Position numbers and translations under genes: made by a program | Part shown: positions 34,244-42,222 of the stretch, one piece after another | Layout: each line of letters opens with the position of its first letter | How positions within the stretch are numbered: the first letter of the stretch is position 1 | Notes under the pieces: model-generated | Databases searched by the model: none | Seen by the model: only the letters and a program-made list of their open reading frames with translations | Told to the model about the DNA's origin: nothing | Assembly: GCA_018993155.1 (NCBI GenBank) | Contig: JAGKSX010000112.1 | Coordinates: 1 to 64,000, forward strand | Length of the DNA: 64,000 nucleotides | From: Hydrogenophaga sp. | GTDB lineage: Bacteria; Pseudomonadota; Gammaproteobacteria; Burkholderiales; Burkholderiaceae_C | Direction: 5' to 3'

Positions 34244-35044
34244 TCAGTGGCCGAGATAGACGTCGATGACGCGGGGGTCGGCCTGCACCTGGGCGGCGCT
34301 GCCTTCGCTCAGCAGCTTCCCCTGGTGCAGCACCGTGACGCGGTGGGCGATGCGCTTGACGAAGTCCATGTCGTGCTCGATCACCACCACCGAGCGACCC
34401 TTGGCGATGCGGCTGAGCAGGTCACCGGTCTGCTCGCGTTCGCGCGGGCTCATGCCGGCCACCGGTTCATCCAGCAGCAACAGGGTGGGCTCCTGCATCA
34501 GCAACATGCCGATTTCCAGCCACTGCTTCTGGCCGTGGCTGAGCAGGCCGGCGCGGTGGCCCAGGCGATCGATCAGGAAGATCTGCTCGGCCATGGCTTT
34601 CACGCGTTCCACGATGGCGCCGCTGCGCCGGAACGCCAGCGACTGCAACAGGCCATGCATGCGGGGCAGGGATATCTCCAGGTTCTCGAAGACCGTGAGG
34701 TCTTCGTAGACCGAGGGCGTCTGGAACTTGCGGCCCACGCCGAGGCGAACGATCTGGTGTTCGCTCAGGCGGGTGAGGTCCCGCCCCTCGAACAGCACGC
34801 GGCCGGCGGTGGGCCGGGTCTTGCCGCAGATCATGTCGAGCAGCGTGGTCTTGCCCGCGCCGTTGGGGCCGATGATGACGCGCAGCTCGTTGCGCTCGAC
34901 CGCCAGGCTCAGGTCGTTCACGGCCTTGAAGCCATCGAAGGAGACGGTGAGGTTCTCGACCTGCAGCACGTGGTCGCGGGTTTGAGAGGGGGTCATGGAA
35001 GACGGGGCGTGGGTTGGAACGTGCATGGCGAGTTGGGCGCTCAT
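34244..35044 (-). CDS. urtD: Urea/short-chain amide ABC transporter ATP-binding protein UrtD
   Basis: A 266-residue LivG/UrtD-type ABC ATPase with a 25-residue N-terminal extension. Walker A GPNGAGKTT, signature LSHGQKQWLE and Walker B TLLLLDEPVAGMS are present; the LSHGQKQW form is typical of UrtD. Start ATG 35042-35044 overlaps the urtC stop. An internal ATG (MTPSQTRD) could shorten it by 16 residues. Confidence 0.92.
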   Translation of the reverse strand: MSAQLAMHVPTHAPSSMTPSQTRDHVLQVENLTVSFDGFKAVNDLSLAVERNELRVIIGPNGAGKTTLLDMICGKTRPTAGRVLFEGRDLTRLSEHQIVRLGVGRKFQTPSVYEDLTVFENLEISLPRMHGLLQSLAFRRSGAIVERVKAMAEQIFLIDRLGHRAGLLSHGQKQWLEIGMLLMQEPTLLLLDEPVAGMSPREREQTGDLLSRIAKGRSVVVIEHDMDFVKRIAHRVTVLHQGKLLSEGSAAQVQADPRVIDVYLGH

Positions 35045-36090
35045 CCGGGGCTCCTCGCGCCGCCGCGGCGGGACGACCATTGGTCCTTCAGACCGGCCAG
35101 GCCGTTGGGCATGACCCACACCACCAGGATGAACACCGCGCCGAGGAAGTACAGCCAGGCCTCGGGGAAGGTCTCCGACAGGTAGGACTTGAGAAAGCCG
35201 ATGAGCAGCGCGCCCACCACGGCCCCGGGGATGGACAGGCGCCCGCCCACCGCGGCGTAGATGACCATCTCGACCGAGGCCACCACGCCAATGACGCTGG
35301 GCGAGATGAGGCCGACCTGCAGCGTGAAGAACGCGCCGCCCACCGAGGCCAGCACCGCGCCGCAGGCGAAGACGAAGGCCTTCATGTGCGCGGTGTCGTA
35401 GCCGCTGAAGCGCACCCGGTCCTCGCGGTCGCGGATGGCGATCAGGATCTTGCCGAAGCGCGTGCGCACCAGCGTGAGCGCCAGCAGCATGGCCACGGCC
35501 AGGAAGGCCACCTCGACGAAGTACAGCACCCGAAGAGCCTCGTCGCTCAGGATGTCCATGCCCAGCAGCGTCTTGAAATCGGTGATGCCGTTGGCGCCAC
35601 CGGTGTCGCCCTGCTGCCCGACCACCACCACCGTGAGGGTGAGCGCCAGGGACAGCGTGACGATGGCGAAATACACCCCGCTGACCCGGCGGCGGAAGAT
35701 CGCGAACGAGAACAGGTAGGCGATCACCGCCGGCAGCACGAAGATGCCCAGCACGGTCCAGCCCAGCGAGCGGAACGGCGTCCACCAGACCGGCAAGGTC
35801 TCCACGCTGCTCCACACCATGAAGTCGGGCAGCTCCGGGGCCGAAGCCTCCAGCTTGAGGAACATGGCCATCAGGTAGCCCCCCAGTCCGAAGAACACGC
35901 CCTGCCCCAGGCTGAGGATGCCGCCATAGCCCCAGGTGAGCACGATGCCGATGGCGACGAAGGCCAGCGCCAGGTACTTGCCGATGAGGTTGAGGCGGAA
36001 CGGGTCGAGCAGCAGGGGCAGCGCGATGGCCAGCAGGGCGATCAGCGCGATGGCGCTGGCGAAGTCGAGTCGGTGCGTCTGGGATGACAT
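35041..36090 (-). CDS. urtC: Urea/short-chain amide ABC transporter permease UrtC
   Basis: A 349-residue LivM-type inner-membrane permease. The segment TWGYGGILSLGQGVFFGLGG is the UrtC version of the family motif, and SPSVIGVVASVEMVIYAAVG precedes the C-terminal GGRLSIPGAVVGALLIGFLK. About nine hydrophobic helices. It starts 5 bp after urtB. Confidence 0.92.
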   Translation of the reverse strand: MSSQTHRLDFASAIALIALLAIALPLLLDPFRLNLIGKYLALAFVAIGIVLTWGYGGILSLGQGVFFGLGGYLMAMFLKLEASAPELPDFMVWSSVETLPVWWTPFRSLGWTVLGIFVLPAVIAYLFSFAIFRRRVSGVYFAIVTLSLALTLTVVVVGQQGDTGGANGITDFKTLLGMDILSDEALRVLYFVEVAFLAVAMLLALTLVRTRFGKILIAIRDREDRVRFSGYDTAHMKAFVFACGAVLASVGGAFFTLQVGLISPSVIGVVASVEMVIYAAVGGRLSIPGAVVGALLIGFLKSYLSETFPEAWLYFLGAVFILVVWVMPNGLAGLKDQWSSRRGGARSPG

Positions 36091-36095
36091 GGTGC

Positions 36096-36998
36096 TCAGC
36101 TCCTGGAACGCACGGCGAACAGGCCGTTGGGACGGAAGTACAGAACCAGGATCACCAGCAGCAGGATGGTGGCCTTGGCCATGGAGCCGCTCATGAGGAA
36201 CTCCAGCCAGGTCTGGCCCTGCGCGATGGACAGGGCCGAGAGCGCGGTGCCGATCAGGCTCTGCACGCCGCCGAAGACGACCACGATGAAGGAGTCGACG
36301 ATGTAGAGCTGGCCCGTGCCCGGGTTGGTCGAGCCGATCATGGTGAACACGCAACCGGCGATGCCCGCCAGGCCCGAGCCCAGCGCGAAGGTGAGCGCGT
36401 CCACGCGGTGGGTGTCGATGCCGACGGCGCCGGCGATGGCGCGGTTCTGCGTGACGGCGCGCACCTTCAGGCCCCAGCGCGTGCGGTACAGCAGCAGGTA
36501 CACGCCCACGGCCACGGCGATCGTCAGGCCGACGATGAAGATGCGGTTGATCGGCAGCTGGATGCCCTCGGTGGGTTCCCAGGCGCCCGCCAGCCACACG
36601 GGCAAGGGCACGCTGACCTCCTGCGCGCCGAACACGGTGCGGTAGGTCTGCTGCAGGATGAGGCTCAGCCCCCAGGTGGCCAGCAGCGTGTCCAGCGGGC
36701 GGTTGTAGAAGAAGCGGATGAAGCCGCGCTCGAGCACGTAGCCAAAGGCGAACGTCACGCAGAACGCGAACGGGATGGCCGCGAACAGGTAGATGCCCAT
36801 CCACTCGGGCGCCCAGTGCTCGAAGCCGCGCGCCGCGAGGTAGGTCATGTAGGCGCCCAGCGCCATCAACTCACCGTGGGCCATGTTGATCACGCCCATC
36901 AGACCGAACACGATGGCCAGACCGATGGCCATCAGCAGCAGGATGCTGAACAGGCTCACGCCGTTGAACACCTGCATCACCGCAATGTCGAAACCCAT
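36096..36998 (-). CDS. urtB: Urea/short-chain amide ABC transporter permease UrtB
   Basis: A 300-residue LivH-type permease. Typical segments are AIVFGLMGVINMAHGELMAL near residues 28-47 and GAVGIDTHRVDALTFALGSG, a UrtB hallmark, with VVVFGGVQSLIGTALSAL near the end. Family length is normal for the short form without the long periplasmic N-terminal domain seen in some urea transporters. Confidence 0.92.
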   Translation of the reverse strand: MGFDIAVMQVFNGVSLFSILLLMAIGLAIVFGLMGVINMAHGELMALGAYMTYLAARGFEHWAPEWMGIYLFAAIPFAFCVTFAFGYVLERGFIRFFYNRPLDTLLATWGLSLILQQTYRTVFGAQEVSVPLPVWLAGAWEPTEGIQLPINRIFIVGLTIAVAVGVYLLLYRTRWGLKVRAVTQNRAIAGAVGIDTHRVDALTFALGSGLAGIAGCVFTMIGSTNPGTGQLYIVDSFIVVVFGGVQSLIGTALSALSIAQGQTWLEFLMSGSMAKATILLLVILVLYFRPNGLFAVRSRS

Positions 36999-37071
36999 TG
37001 ACCGACTCCTGAATCGTTGGAATCGACCGGCCGCCCACGCGGGCGACCGGCCGGCCTCCTGCCCCGCGATG

Positions 37072-38256
37072 TCAAATCTTGGGGAACGGGTTGGGCTCGA
37101 TCAGGGACGGCGTTTCCCACACGATGTCGAACTGGCCGTCGGCGCGCGCGCGGCCCACCCGCACCTTCTTCCACACGTGGTGGTTGGTGGCGTGCATGCG
37201 CACCGTGCCCTCGGGCGCTTCCAGCTCGATGCCGCCGGAGGCGGCGATGACCTTGTCCACGTCGAAGGACTTGGCCTTCTCCACCGCCATCTTCCAGAGG
37301 TACACGCTGTTGTAGGCCACCTGCATCGGGTCGCCGATGACGCGCTCCTGGCCGTACTTGGCCTTGAAGGCCTTCACGAACTTCTCGTTCGCGGGCGACT
37401 TGATGCTCTGGAAGTAACCCATGCAGGCGTAGTAGCCGGCGGCGTTGTCCTTGCCGATGCCCTCGACCTCGTTCTCCGACACCACGGTGGAGAGCAGCGT
37501 CTGCTTGGAGCCGTCGAGGCCCGCGGCGCGCAGCTGCTTGTAGAAGGCCACGTTGGAGCCACCGACCACCGTGCTGTAGATGCAGTCGGGTTTGGCGGCC
37601 TTGATCTTGTTGATGATGGACGAGAACTCGGTGTGGCCCAGGGGCGCGTACTCCTCGCCCAGCACCTTGCCACCGGCCTTGGTGATGGTGGGCTTGGCGA
37701 TCTTGTTGCAGGTGCGGGGGTAGATGTAGTCCGAGCCGACCAGGAAGAAGCTCTTGCCCTTCTCGCGCGCCATCCACTCGACGGCGGCGATCACCGACTG
37801 CGTGGCCTCCTGCGAGGGGTAGAACACCTGCTTGTCCTGCTCCTGGCCTTCGTAGTAGGTCGGGTAGTAGAGCAGGCCCTTGGCGCGGCCCAGCGCCGGC
37901 AGGATGGCTTTGCGCGAGGCGGAGGTGTAGCAGCCGATGATGGCCGCGACCTTGTCGCGCTCCAGCAGCTTGCGGGCCTTCTCGGCGAACACCGAGTTCT
38001 CGCTGGCGCCGTCCTCGACCACGACCTCGATCTTGCGGCCGAGCACGCCGCCGGCGGCATTGATTTCGTCGATGGCCATCTTCTCGGCGTCCACCAGCGA
38101 AGCTTCGGCGATCGCGATCGTGCCCGAGAGCGAATGCAACAGACCGAGTTTCACGGTCTCCTGCGCGGATGCGATGGCAGGCAGGCCGCCTGCGGCGCCC
38201 AGAATCAGCATGGACCCACCGGTCTTCACGATGTCGCGACGATTCATCTCACTCAT
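37072..38256 (-). CDS. urtA: Urea/short-chain amide ABC transporter substrate-binding protein
   Basis: A 394-residue UrtA/FmdD-type binding protein. The N-terminus MNRRDIVKTGGSMLILGAAG has a twin-arginine and a hydrophobic core, suggesting Tat export, with cleavage near AIASAQE. The mature part shares GCYTSASRKAILPAL, YYEGQE and GSDYIYPRTCNKI with UrtA and with AmiC encoded in the same operon. Because it is linked to amiE, the substrate is more likely a short amide or both urea and amides. First gene of the ten-gene operon. Confidence 0.92.
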   Translation of the reverse strand: MSEMNRRDIVKTGGSMLILGAAGGLPAIASAQETVKLGLLHSLSGTIAIAEASLVDAEKMAIDEINAAGGVLGRKIEVVVEDGASENSVFAEKARKLLERDKVAAIIGCYTSASRKAILPALGRAKGLLYYPTYYEGQEQDKQVFYPSQEATQSVIAAVEWMAREKGKSFFLVGSDYIYPRTCNKIAKPTITKAGGKVLGEEYAPLGHTEFSSIINKIKAAKPDCIYSTVVGGSNVAFYKQLRAAGLDGSKQTLLSTVVSENEVEGIGKDNAAGYYACMGYFQSIKSPANEKFVKAFKAKYGQERVIGDPMQVAYNSVYLWKMAVEKAKSFDVDKVIAASGGIELEAPEGTVRMHATNHHVWKKVRVGRARADGQFDIVWETPSLIEPNPFPKI

Positions 38257-38627
38257 GGCCTTGTCTCCTAGCGTTGGTATGGACGGATTGAGAACCTGCC
38301 ACCCCCGGGGTGGCTGACAAGCAGCCGGTCACATCCACGCCTTCGTGCCAGACACGCGCAGGGCTCCGCCAGCGGATGCAGGCCATGGCCTGTCCGGAAC
38401 CCATGCGAACGAGCAGAACAAAAAAAAGCCCGAACCGGTGTTCAAACCGGTTCGGGCTTTCTTGCCCAACACCTGACTGGCAGCACTGGCAGTCGGCGTC
38501 GATGAATGCGTGACAACTTCTTGTCAGCGCGCATCTTCCTGTTCAGGCCATCGGGCCGCCATAGGAAATCCACCAACTAGACAAGGGGGCGCCGTCGGTG
38601 GTATTCGCGCAGCGCCCGCACGGGTGC
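38257..38627. other. Non-coding gap between urtA and the Hsp70 gene, probable amide-operon leader
   Basis: 371 bp without a convincing gene. On the minus strand it reads, in order: a perfect hairpin at 38511-38526 (TGACAA/TTGTCA, loop of four), a second quasi-palindrome at 38475-38494 (GACTG...CAGTC), and the strong terminator at 38425-38460, then about 170 nt to urtA. A poor promoter-like TTGTCT...TATGGC lies upstream on the same strand at about 38561-38587. This arrangement fits an attenuated leader controlled by AmiR. Confidence 0.5.
38425..38460 (-). terminator. Rho-independent terminator in front of urtA
   Basis: A 15-bp perfect stem, AAAGCCCGAACCGGT and its complement, with the loop GTTCAA, flanked by eight A residues on the left, which gives a long U-tract for leftward transcription. 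It lies 168 bp after the Hsp70 stop and 168 bp before the urtA start. Either it ends the Hsp70 transcript or it is an attenuator of the amide operon. Confidence 0.88.
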
Positions 38628-39884
38628 TCACGCCCGCGAGTACACCAGCCCCGAGGCCACGCCGCCGAACAGGTCGCCCTCCACCAGCGGCACACCGGCG
38701 AACTCGGCCTGCAGCGCGAGCTGGAAAGGCCGCAGGGCCGACGAACCACCCGTGAGGTAGATCGCGTCCAGCGAGGCATCGCCCAGCCCGGCGCGCCGCA
38801 CGCATTCGCGCGCGCATTGCACCGCGCGCGCCAGCAGCGCGTCCAGATGCGCCGCCATGTCGCCCGGCGCGAGTTCGGCGGCCAGGCCCGGCTCCACACC
38901 CGACAGGTCCACCGGGGTCGGCGCGTCCTGCAGCGAGCAGCGGATCTTGGCCTGCTCCACCTCGTGCGCGATGCGGTGCCCATCGCGCTGCCGCAGCACG
39001 CGCATCAGGCGCTCGTGCAGACGCACATCGGTGTAGTTCACGCGCAGCCCCTGCGCCTGACTGAGCGCGCGCGGCAGGTACAGCCACTGGATCAGGTGCC
39101 AGGTGGACAGGTCCATGAACACGCGGTTGGGCACTTCCCGGCCCTGCGGCCCGTGGTGCCGGTAGCCCAGCAGCGGCATCACGCGCGCCAGGCTCAGGCG
39201 CTGGTCGAAGTCCGTGCCACCGATGTGCACACCCGCCGTGGCCAGCACGTCGCCGCTGCGGTCGGCCCGCGCCATGCGCTGCGGGCCCAGGCGCACCACC
39301 GTGAAGTCCGATGTGCCCCCGCCCACGTCCACCACCAGCACCAGGCTTTCGCGCGTGAGGCGGCGCTCGTGGTCCAGCGCGGCGGCGATCGGCTCGAACT
39401 GGAACGACACGGCCTCGAAACCGACGGCCAGCGCCGCCTCGTGCAGCGACTGCTGGGCCAAGGCGTCGTGCTCGGGGTCGTCGTCCACGAAGTGCACCGG
39501 CCGACCCATCACCACGCGCGTGGGTGCGTGGCCCAGCGTGCGCGCGGCGCGCTCGCGCAGCTCGGCCAGGAAGATCTCCACGATCTGCTGGAAGCTCACC
39601 TGCTGGTGGTTCACCTCCGTGGATTCGTTCAGCAGCGGGCTGCCGAGCAGGCTCTTGAGCGAGCGCAGCAGGCGCCCTTCGGTGCCGCTGAGGTAATGCG
39701 CCACGGCATCGCGGCCGAAGTGCGTTTGGCGGTCTTCGACGTTGAAGAACACCGCCGTGGGCAGGTTCGTGGCCTCGCCTTCGAGCGGCAGCAGCCGGGA
39801 GGTGCCGCCGGCATCGGCCCAGGAAACAGCGGAATTGGAGGTGCCGAAGTCGATGCCCAGCGTGCCGGGTGAAGGAGCGTGCAT
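38628..39884 (-). CDS. Hsp70-family protein (YegD-like)
   Basis: A 418-residue protein carrying essentially the actin-like ATPase domain of Hsp70 without the substrate-binding domain. Phosphate-1 motif GIDFGTSNSAVSW, phosphate-2 VVDVGGGTSDFTVV and the adenosine motif LTGGSSALRPF are intact. Length and composition match YegD-type chaperone relatives. I chose ATG 39882-39884; the upstream in-frame extension is antisense to another gene. No DnaJ or GrpE partner lies nearby. Its role is unknown. Confidence 0.87.
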   Translation of the reverse strand: MHAPSPGTLGIDFGTSNSAVSWADAGGTSRLLPLEGEATNLPTAVFFNVEDRQTHFGRDAVAHYLSGTEGRLLRSLKSLLGSPLLNESTEVNHQQVSFQQIVEIFLAELRERAARTLGHAPTRVVMGRPVHFVDDDPEHDALAQQSLHEAALAVGFEAVSFQFEPIAAALDHERRLTRESLVLVVDVGGGTSDFTVVRLGPQRMARADRSGDVLATAGVHIGGTDFDQRLSLARVMPLLGYRHHGPQGREVPNRVFMDLSTWHLIQWLYLPRALSQAQGLRVNYTDVRLHERLMRVLRQRDGHRIAHEVEQAKIRCSLQDAPTPVDLSGVEPGLAAELAPGDMAAHLDALLARAVQCARECVRRAGLGDASLDAIYLTGGSSALRPFQLALQAEFAGVPLVEGDLFGGVASGLVYSRA

Positions 39885-40004
39885 GAAAAAGAAGGCTGCC
39901 GATGAGGAGGCGCGATTCTGCCACCGTGCCGAGCCTCCTCGGGCCGAACCATCCGCCACGGCGGCCCACTTGACCAGTCTCTCCCTTCTTTCTCTCTGAC
40001 CGAC

Positions 40005-41294
40005 ATGAACCCCGTAGTCACGCCTTCCAATGCCCCGACGACCTTCTCTGCGGACACCTTCAACGACGGATCTCCCCGCCTGGACCGGAGAGATCAGTTC
40101 TCCCAGCTGCTGAGCCAAGCCTTGGACCAACAGCACGACGGTGCCCTCGGCGTGTTGCTCGAGGGTGCGCGCAGCGACAGCGACCCCCGGATGATCTTGG
40201 TGGTGAGCCACCAGTACAGCCATGCGAACCCAGGCCAAAAGGAGAGCATCGACCGATGGCTGGACACGCTCTCCCTTCAGCAACAACTCGACTTCTGCGA
40301 AGAACGTGAGTTTCTCGACCATGCCGACCTCTTGCACAAGCTCTTGCAGAAGCAGCGCAACGACAAGGTGGAAGACCTTCTGAATGGCACTCTCCGCGCG
40401 GGAAAAGAGAGCCGCTACTTCAAGGAGATCGGCCGCCAGTGCGCCGGAGCCAGCGGGCAACAGAAGGCGCTGATCGACCGCTGGCAGAAGGAGCTCTCCT
40501 ATTCGCAGCGGGAGGCCTATCTCGACGGTATGGGGCTGCTGCCCAAGCTCAACACCGTCTGGCAACAGGTCGCCGACTTCGTGGACGACAAGACCTTGCT
40601 CAGCCTTCAGCTCACTGGAAAGTACCTGGGGCAGAAGATCGGCGAAGGCCAACCCGGCCGGCTGATCGCTGCCAAGGCGTCGCAACTCCACAAGCTCTCG
40701 GGAGCAGCCCGCAGCGAGCAGTTCCTTCAGCTGCGGTCAGGCGCGACGTCCTTGTCCGATCCTCACCAGAGAATGGCGGCCTTGAAAGGTCTCGCAGGGG
40801 CCGTCGATGTCCGCCCAGAAGCAGGCATCTCCGAGTTTCAGGCCCTGATGAGCGACATCGAAAGCTCGGAACCCGAGTTTCAGGTCACGCCATTGAGCGT
40901 GCTGGCATCCCGTCTTGCATCGTGGCCGTTTGCGATAAATTTTCATGTGAACGGTAGGTACTCGAGCATGCTGCACGCCATCAAGCAGCTCACCCGACCG
41001 GAATGGCGCCTCGGGCCTTTGGACGCAACCGTCCGGGCAACAACAAACTCTCCGATCTATTCAAAGAAGGCAGCAGAGCTGCTCGACCTGTTCCTGTCGA
41101 TGCAGGTCGAGGACCTTTCGCCCCCCCATTTGCACACCTGGACACAGCTGCTCAGAACCTACTTCGACTCAGGTCATTGGGTGAGCGTCAGCGGAAGGAA
41201 GGCGCTCGTGGAAAAAACACAGGGTGCCATCGAGAAGCTGCCGGCCACTCAAAGAGACCTCCTGCTCCCTATGCTGCCGAGCCCGCAGCGATGA
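40005..41294 (+). CDS. Uncharacterised protein with F-box-like segment, possible secreted effector
   Basis: A 429-residue protein that I do not recognise. The first 30 residues are Ser/Thr/Pro/Asn-rich (MNPVVTPSNAPTTFSADTFN), like a type III secretion signal. Residues about 178-215 (LNTVWQQVADFVDDKTLLSL then QLTGKYL) resemble an F-box-like motif. The rest is soluble and largely helical. No signal peptide. GC content and codon use are visibly lower than in the flanking genes, which suggests recent acquisition. No chaperone or secretion genes are present in the window. The start ATG 40005 is the first in frame. Confidence 0.68.
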   Translation: MNPVVTPSNAPTTFSADTFNDGSPRLDRRDQFSQLLSQALDQQHDGALGVLLEGARSDSDPRMILVVSHQYSHANPGQKESIDRWLDTLSLQQQLDFCEEREFLDHADLLHKLLQKQRNDKVEDLLNGTLRAGKESRYFKEIGRQCAGASGQQKALIDRWQKELSYSQREAYLDGMGLLPKLNTVWQQVADFVDDKTLLSLQLTGKYLGQKIGEGQPGRLIAAKASQLHKLSGAARSEQFLQLRSGATSLSDPHQRMAALKGLAGAVDVRPEAGISEFQALMSDIESSEPEFQVTPLSVLASRLASWPFAINFHVNGRYSSMLHAIKQLTRPEWRLGPLDATVRATTNSPIYSKKAAELLDLFLSMQVEDLSPPHLHTWTQLLRTYFDSGHWVSVSGRKALVEKTQGAIEKLPATQRDLLLPMLPSPQR

Positions 41295-41303
41295 CCTGAA
41301 AGA

Positions 41304-41331
41304 CGGTCTCGGGCATGCCAACCCGAGACCG
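41304..41331. terminator. Hairpin between convergent genes
   Basis: CGGTCTCGGG, loop CATGCCAA, then CCCGAGACCG. It lies 10 bp after the stop of the F-box-like gene and just before the stop of the GntR gene. There is no U-tract on either side, so termination strength is uncertain. Confidence 0.45.
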
Positions 41332-41332
41332 G

Positions 41333-42046
41333 TCAGATGCGCCACAGCAGATTCAGCCGCGCCTGCGCGAGGTGGTCGAAGATCGCGCGCCGCGCGGTGT
41401 CCACGTCCCGCTGGCGCAGCGCCGCCACGATCTGGCGGTGCTCCTTCTGCAGCACGGCGCGCCGCTCGGCCGTCAGCACCTTCTCTTTCAGAAAGCCCCA
41501 CTCGCCGCTGTCCCGAATCTCGGCCATCAGACGGAACACGCTGATGAACAGCGCGTTCTGTGTGGCCAGCGCGAGTTGCTCGTGCAAGGCGCTGTCGAGC
41601 TTCTCGAATTCTTCCAGCGTCTGCGCCGCCTCGGCCCGCGCGCAACAGTCCTCCAGCCGATCAAAATCCGCCGTGGTGGCGTTGTTCACGATGAGGTCCA
41701 CCAGCATCGGCTCCAGCAGCAGCCGTGCCTCCATCAGCTCGGCCGGGCTCACTGAGGGCACAGCCAGAAAACGCCCCGCCCCGACCTCGGCCTTGCCGGG
41801 TTTCTCCGCCACATAGGTGCCGCTGCCCACCTTTTGCGTGATCAGTCCCTGCTCGCGCAACTCGGCCAGCACGCGCCGCAGCCCCGAGCGGCTCACACCA
41901 AAGGTCGCGCACAGATCGCGCTCGGTGGGCAGGCGGCTGCCCGGGGGCCAGCTGCCGCTCTGCAAGCCCTTGAGCAGTTCCATGCGCAGGGACTCCATGG
42001 AGTCGGTCTTGATCTGCAGTGAAGCGGTGTTGGTCATGGCGCGCAT
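41333..42046 (-). CDS. GntR-family transcriptional regulator (FadR subfamily)
   Basis: A 237-residue regulator with an N-terminal winged helix (PPGSRLPTERDLCATFGVSR then SGLRRVLAELREQGLI) and a helical FCD ligand-binding domain (ARLLLEPMLVDLIV, then LHEQLALATQN and KEHRQIVAALRQRD with the metal-binding His pattern). Two start codons are possible, ATG 42044-42046 and ATG 42035-42037; neither has a strong ribosome-binding site. It is divergent from the catabolic cluster beginning at 42223 and probably represses it, lifted by an organic-acid intermediate. Confidence 0.88.
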   Translation of the reverse strand: MRAMTNTASLQIKTDSMESLRMELLKGLQSGSWPPGSRLPTERDLCATFGVSRSGLRRVLAELREQGLITQKVGSGTYVAEKPGKAEVGAGRFLAVPSVSPAELMEARLLLEPMLVDLIVNNATTADFDRLEDCCARAEAAQTLEEFEKLDSALHEQLALATQNALFISVFRLMAEIRDSGEWGFLKEKVLTAERRAVLQKEHRQIVAALRQRDVDTARRAIFDHLAQARLNLLWRI

Positions 42047-42061
42047 TCTAGATTGGACTTA

Positions 42062-42187
42062 ATTGGTTTAGACCAATGCGGCAAAAACAGCCTCGAAACC
42101 TCGGGTAATCACCGATCTTTCCCGCCCATCAACTCGCCTAAAGTTGAACCAAAGCAGATCATAACCAACCAATTTAAACCAATTGGT
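42062..42187. promoter_or_regulatory. Putative GntR operators in the divergent promoter region
   Basis: Two related palindromes flank the gap: ATTGGT TTAG ACCAAT at 42062-42077 near the regulator start, and ACCAATTGGT at 42178-42187, inside AAACCAATTGG, 35 bp upstream of the binding-protein gene. TTGGT/ACCAA half-sites separated by a few bases are typical for FadR-type GntR proteins. Binding by the adjacent regulator is inferred. Confidence 0.55.
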
Positions 42188-42222
42188 GTTGAACGTTCCC
42201 CCAAAACCAGGAGACCAGCAGC

